The translations under genes were made by a program, and so were the position numbers. 64,000 bases of DNA from Psoroptes ovis (lineage: Eukaryota; Arthropoda; Arachnida; Sarcoptiformes; Psoroptidae): assembly GCA_002943765.1 (NCBI GenBank), contig PQWQ01000005.1, positions 62,001-126,000 on the forward strand. The letters are read 5' to 3'. Under the pieces are notes generated by a model. The model was not told the origin of the DNA and ran no database searches. It was given only the letters and a program-made list of their open reading frames with translations. This document shows positions 61,662 through 64,000 of the stretch, piece by piece (position 1 is the first letter of the stretch; each line of letters opens with the position of its first letter).

Positions 61662-63453
61662 TTAGCATTTTAACTTATTAATTTTTTTTGCTTGTTCAAA
61701 TGATTTCACCGACAATTCTGTTTGTCCATTTTCTTTAAATAACTGTGATATTAATAGCAATGTTCGTGTTGATTTTAATTCAATTGCCAAATGATAAGCT
61801 TTTTCCAATGATCCTTGACGTATAAGATGATAGAAGAAACATAGGGCCAGTTGTCGAATATCAGGCAGAATTTGTTCAAATATTTCATAATCAATTGGAG
61901 TCATTGGTAGCAGGAACGCTGCTAATGTTGATTCCAAATAATCATCAATTGCAGCTGAATGATTTTCGATAGAAATTAAATGCTGAAATATTTGATGTAA
62001 ACATTGATATGCTTGTTGATGTGAACAATTCCAATTGATTGTACGCAAAATGTTTACGCATTCATCATATTGTTCGTGTGATAGATATTCATTGATTAAT
62101 CTTTTGAATGATAATTCAAACGGTAATGTTAATATTTTTAAACAACAACAATTTTTCACGCTTGTATTAGTGGATGTAGATGGTGGTGATAATAGATTTG
62201 ATGATGCTTGATAGCCTTTATCATTCGAATCTTGACGACAATTTTCAACCATTAAAATGATCAATTTATTTGATGAAATAAATTGTAAACGTTTTACGGA
62301 CATATTTGAATTAGGATGACATTTCGATTGATTGTTCAATGTTTCATTGGTAATGTTTTGAAATGCAATATCATAGAATGATATAGAACCATTTGGATCA
62401 CATGTAACGAACATTGAATCAAATGGATGTGTTGCAATATGACAAATTGGTTTACTCGAATGCAATGAATACAATGCATTCTGTTCAATATTGAACAACA
62501 TAACAGATTCATCATCACAAAGTAGCAGGATTTTATCTTGTTGTTCAGTGAATTGAGCTGCGAAACACAGTTTTTCCATTGGAATATTTACTTCGAATAA
62601 TATTTCAACATCAGCTGTAAGCATTTCCATCAACACATATGTCAGATTATAGATGGATGTTTTTTGTTTATGTAAAACACCGAATTTTCTATCATAGTTG
62701 GCAACGAAATTTGCCTGTGAATCAAAATAACAAATTAATACAAATACTAAGTGTCAAAAAGTGTGAGATTCTGACCTGCAAAATATCATTGTTAATCGAA
62801 TGTCCAGCTTCGATCAAACGAAAGTCATTCAATTGCAAAAAAATCAACGATTTTTCCGTTTCTAGATGTCGGTTTATCATTCGGTTGGCATGAACTGGTC
62901 GAAATGGCATCTGATTCGACCATAATAATGCCATTTGTTTTGACTTACAAATGGCTATGCTACGCTTGGCTGGGAACACTTGTTCTACATGACCACTTGT
63001 CAATTGTTTCAAACGATAATTGTTTTTAAATTTTAATTTAAAACGTGGACTATTCGAATCGAATTCGATCAAAGAAATGAATGGCTCAACAAATGCAATC
63101 AAAATACCATTATTTGTAATTTCGATACTTGATATTCGTTTTGACGCTAATTTACTGGGTACAATATGATCATGACTAATCGATATGATTGATTCATATT
63201 CATCATTATCAAAACAAATCGATGATATTAATCCATGATTAAATGCAATTATTAAACCATTAAAATCATTTGAACGTTTAATGAATTTCAATTGACAAAC
63301 ATTATAATTACAAAGATAATTTTCCAGTAATTTTAATCGACGATTAATTTTTTGAATTCGATATTGTTTAAGACCATAATTAATATTATTGAAATCATCA
63401 TTCAATAAACATTTGGATGAAATTGATGATAATTCAAATGTTTCTTGATGCAT
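61662..63453 (-). CDS. frtz: WDPCP/Fritz planar-cell-polarity effector
   Basis: Two exons, 63453-62776 and 62714-61662, joined in phase 0; 576 aa. The N-terminal half is a degenerate beta-propeller: YNVCQLKFIKRSNDFNGLII, ISSIEITNNGILIAFVEPF; then LLLCDDESVMLFNIEQNALY and ICHIATHPFDSMFVTCDPNG. The C-terminal helical part has QAYQCLHQIFQHLISIENHS, STLAAFLLPMTPIDYEI, IRQLALCFFYHLIRQGSLEK and AYHLAIELKSTRTLLLISQL, matching the HxCLHQxxNHLL, YARRFFHHLLR and FEKAFLLAVDI region of vertebrate WDPCP and fly Fritz. Family role: planar polarity downstream of Frizzled, and with Inturned/Fuzzy in the CPLANE complex at cilia. The protein is shorter than the 700-950 aa reported for insect and vertebrate members, mainly at the N-terminus, so a further 5' exon is possible. 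Confidence 0.8.
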
Positions 63454-63654
63454 AGTTTTCGCTCATAAAAGCGCTCAATGGTCATTTGAAAGAATTGATA
63501 AATAAACTACACATATCAAAATATGCCAACATGTAGTCTATACATAAACAAATGTAAACAAGCAACTCACATCTCACTAAAGATGTATTGAATATTTTTT
63601 CGACAAGCCTTATTCAGTATTCTCATGTTTTATTAATCGAAGATGTTCAAAAAT

Positions 63655-64000
63655 TCAGTTCGATGCTTGAATTGGACAAATTATCTTCAGAATAGATTTT
63701 TTCATTGTGGCTTTTGCTTTCGAAGGATCAATTTGTATGGGCAAATAAAATTCTCTGACTATTTGACCATTGTCCATTATGATTACGTGATCATCATTCA
63801 TTTGTAATTGAATTTTTTTGAAATGAATGACAAATTTGATTTGTATCGAAACAATATCTTGGAATAAATCTAGTGTTATGATCACATTTTGATTCAATTC
63901 ATCTTCGTTATCATTCATTTCTGTATCGATGCTCTCAGCTGTTGCGCTATCGATTGATTCATCGATTAATGATTGATCAAGAATATTTGAACTTTTAACA
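63655..64000 (-). CDS. C-terminal part of a PIH1-domain-type protein, cut by the window edge
   Basis: Open from the window edge (first full codon ends at 63997) to TGA 63657-63655, 114 codons. An acidic linker (SIDSATAESIDTEMNDNEDE) is followed by a beta-rich CS-like fold: VIITLDLFQDIVSIQIKFVI, HFKKIQLQMNDDHVIIM and FYLPIQIDPSKAKATMKKS ending ILKIICPI. This fits the C-terminal CS domain of PIH1D1-type R2TP adaptors or of related dynein-assembly PIH proteins. The N-terminal PIH domain, which would decide between them, lies outside the window. The stop is about 200 bp from the WDPCP start, in the same orientation. Confidence 0.5.
   Translation of the reverse strand, partial: VKSSNILDQSLIDESIDSATAESIDTEMNDNEDELNQNVIITLDLFQDIVSIQIKFVIHFKKIQLQMNDDHVIIMDNGQIVREFYLPIQIDPSKAKATMKKSILKIICPIQASN

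Overview
This is AT-rich eukaryotic nuclear DNA with multi-exon genes, GT-AG introns (many only about 60-70 bp), long low-complexity spacers and many CAT/CAA/TCA-type repeats inside coding exons. The gene set is arthropod-like: Beat-family Ig protein, TMC channel, USP2-type deubiquitinase, EGR/Stripe zinc-finger factor, VMAT and Fritz/WDPCP. Small introns, high AT content and the repeat style suggest an acariform (astigmatid) mite of the house-dust or scab mite type. The species assignment is inference only. All gene models were built by hand from reading frame, splice sites, intron phase and family motifs. Nothing was aligned to a database.

Layout. 1-4362: no convincing gene. 4363-7190 (+): Beaten-path (Beat) secreted or anchored Ig protein in 12 exons, two of them tiny (13 and 19 nt). 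9986-15610 (+): TMC mechanotransduction-channel family protein, 14 exons, about 992 aa. 19867-23029 (+): USP2/USP21-like deubiquitinase. 25444-30589 (+): Ig-superfamily transmembrane adhesion protein, 12 exons. It is convergent with a compact minus-strand tandem group: DCAF8-like WD40 protein (34660-31389, with a 34-unit, 44-bp minisatellite filling one intron), NRBF2-like autophagy factor (35773-34924) and an unrecognised membrane protein whose last two exons are clear (36361-36008). 39265-54977 (+): EGR/Stripe transcription factor with one common zinc-finger exon and three upstream coding exons that end in the same phase, so they look like alternative first exons. 59199-56746 (-): vesicular monoamine transporter with an unexplained in-frame TGA. 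63453-61662 (-): WDPCP/Fritz. 64000-63655 (-): C-terminal end of a PIH1-domain-type protein cut by the window edge.

Ten copies of one ~80-bp mariner-like terminal-inverted-repeat element (MITE) are scattered between 8 and 61 kb, all in introns or intergenic DNA. The genes do not form one pathway. Several act in neurons or at the cell surface (Beat, Ig adhesion protein, TMC, VMAT), others in ubiquitin or autophagy control (USP, DCAF8, NRBF2).
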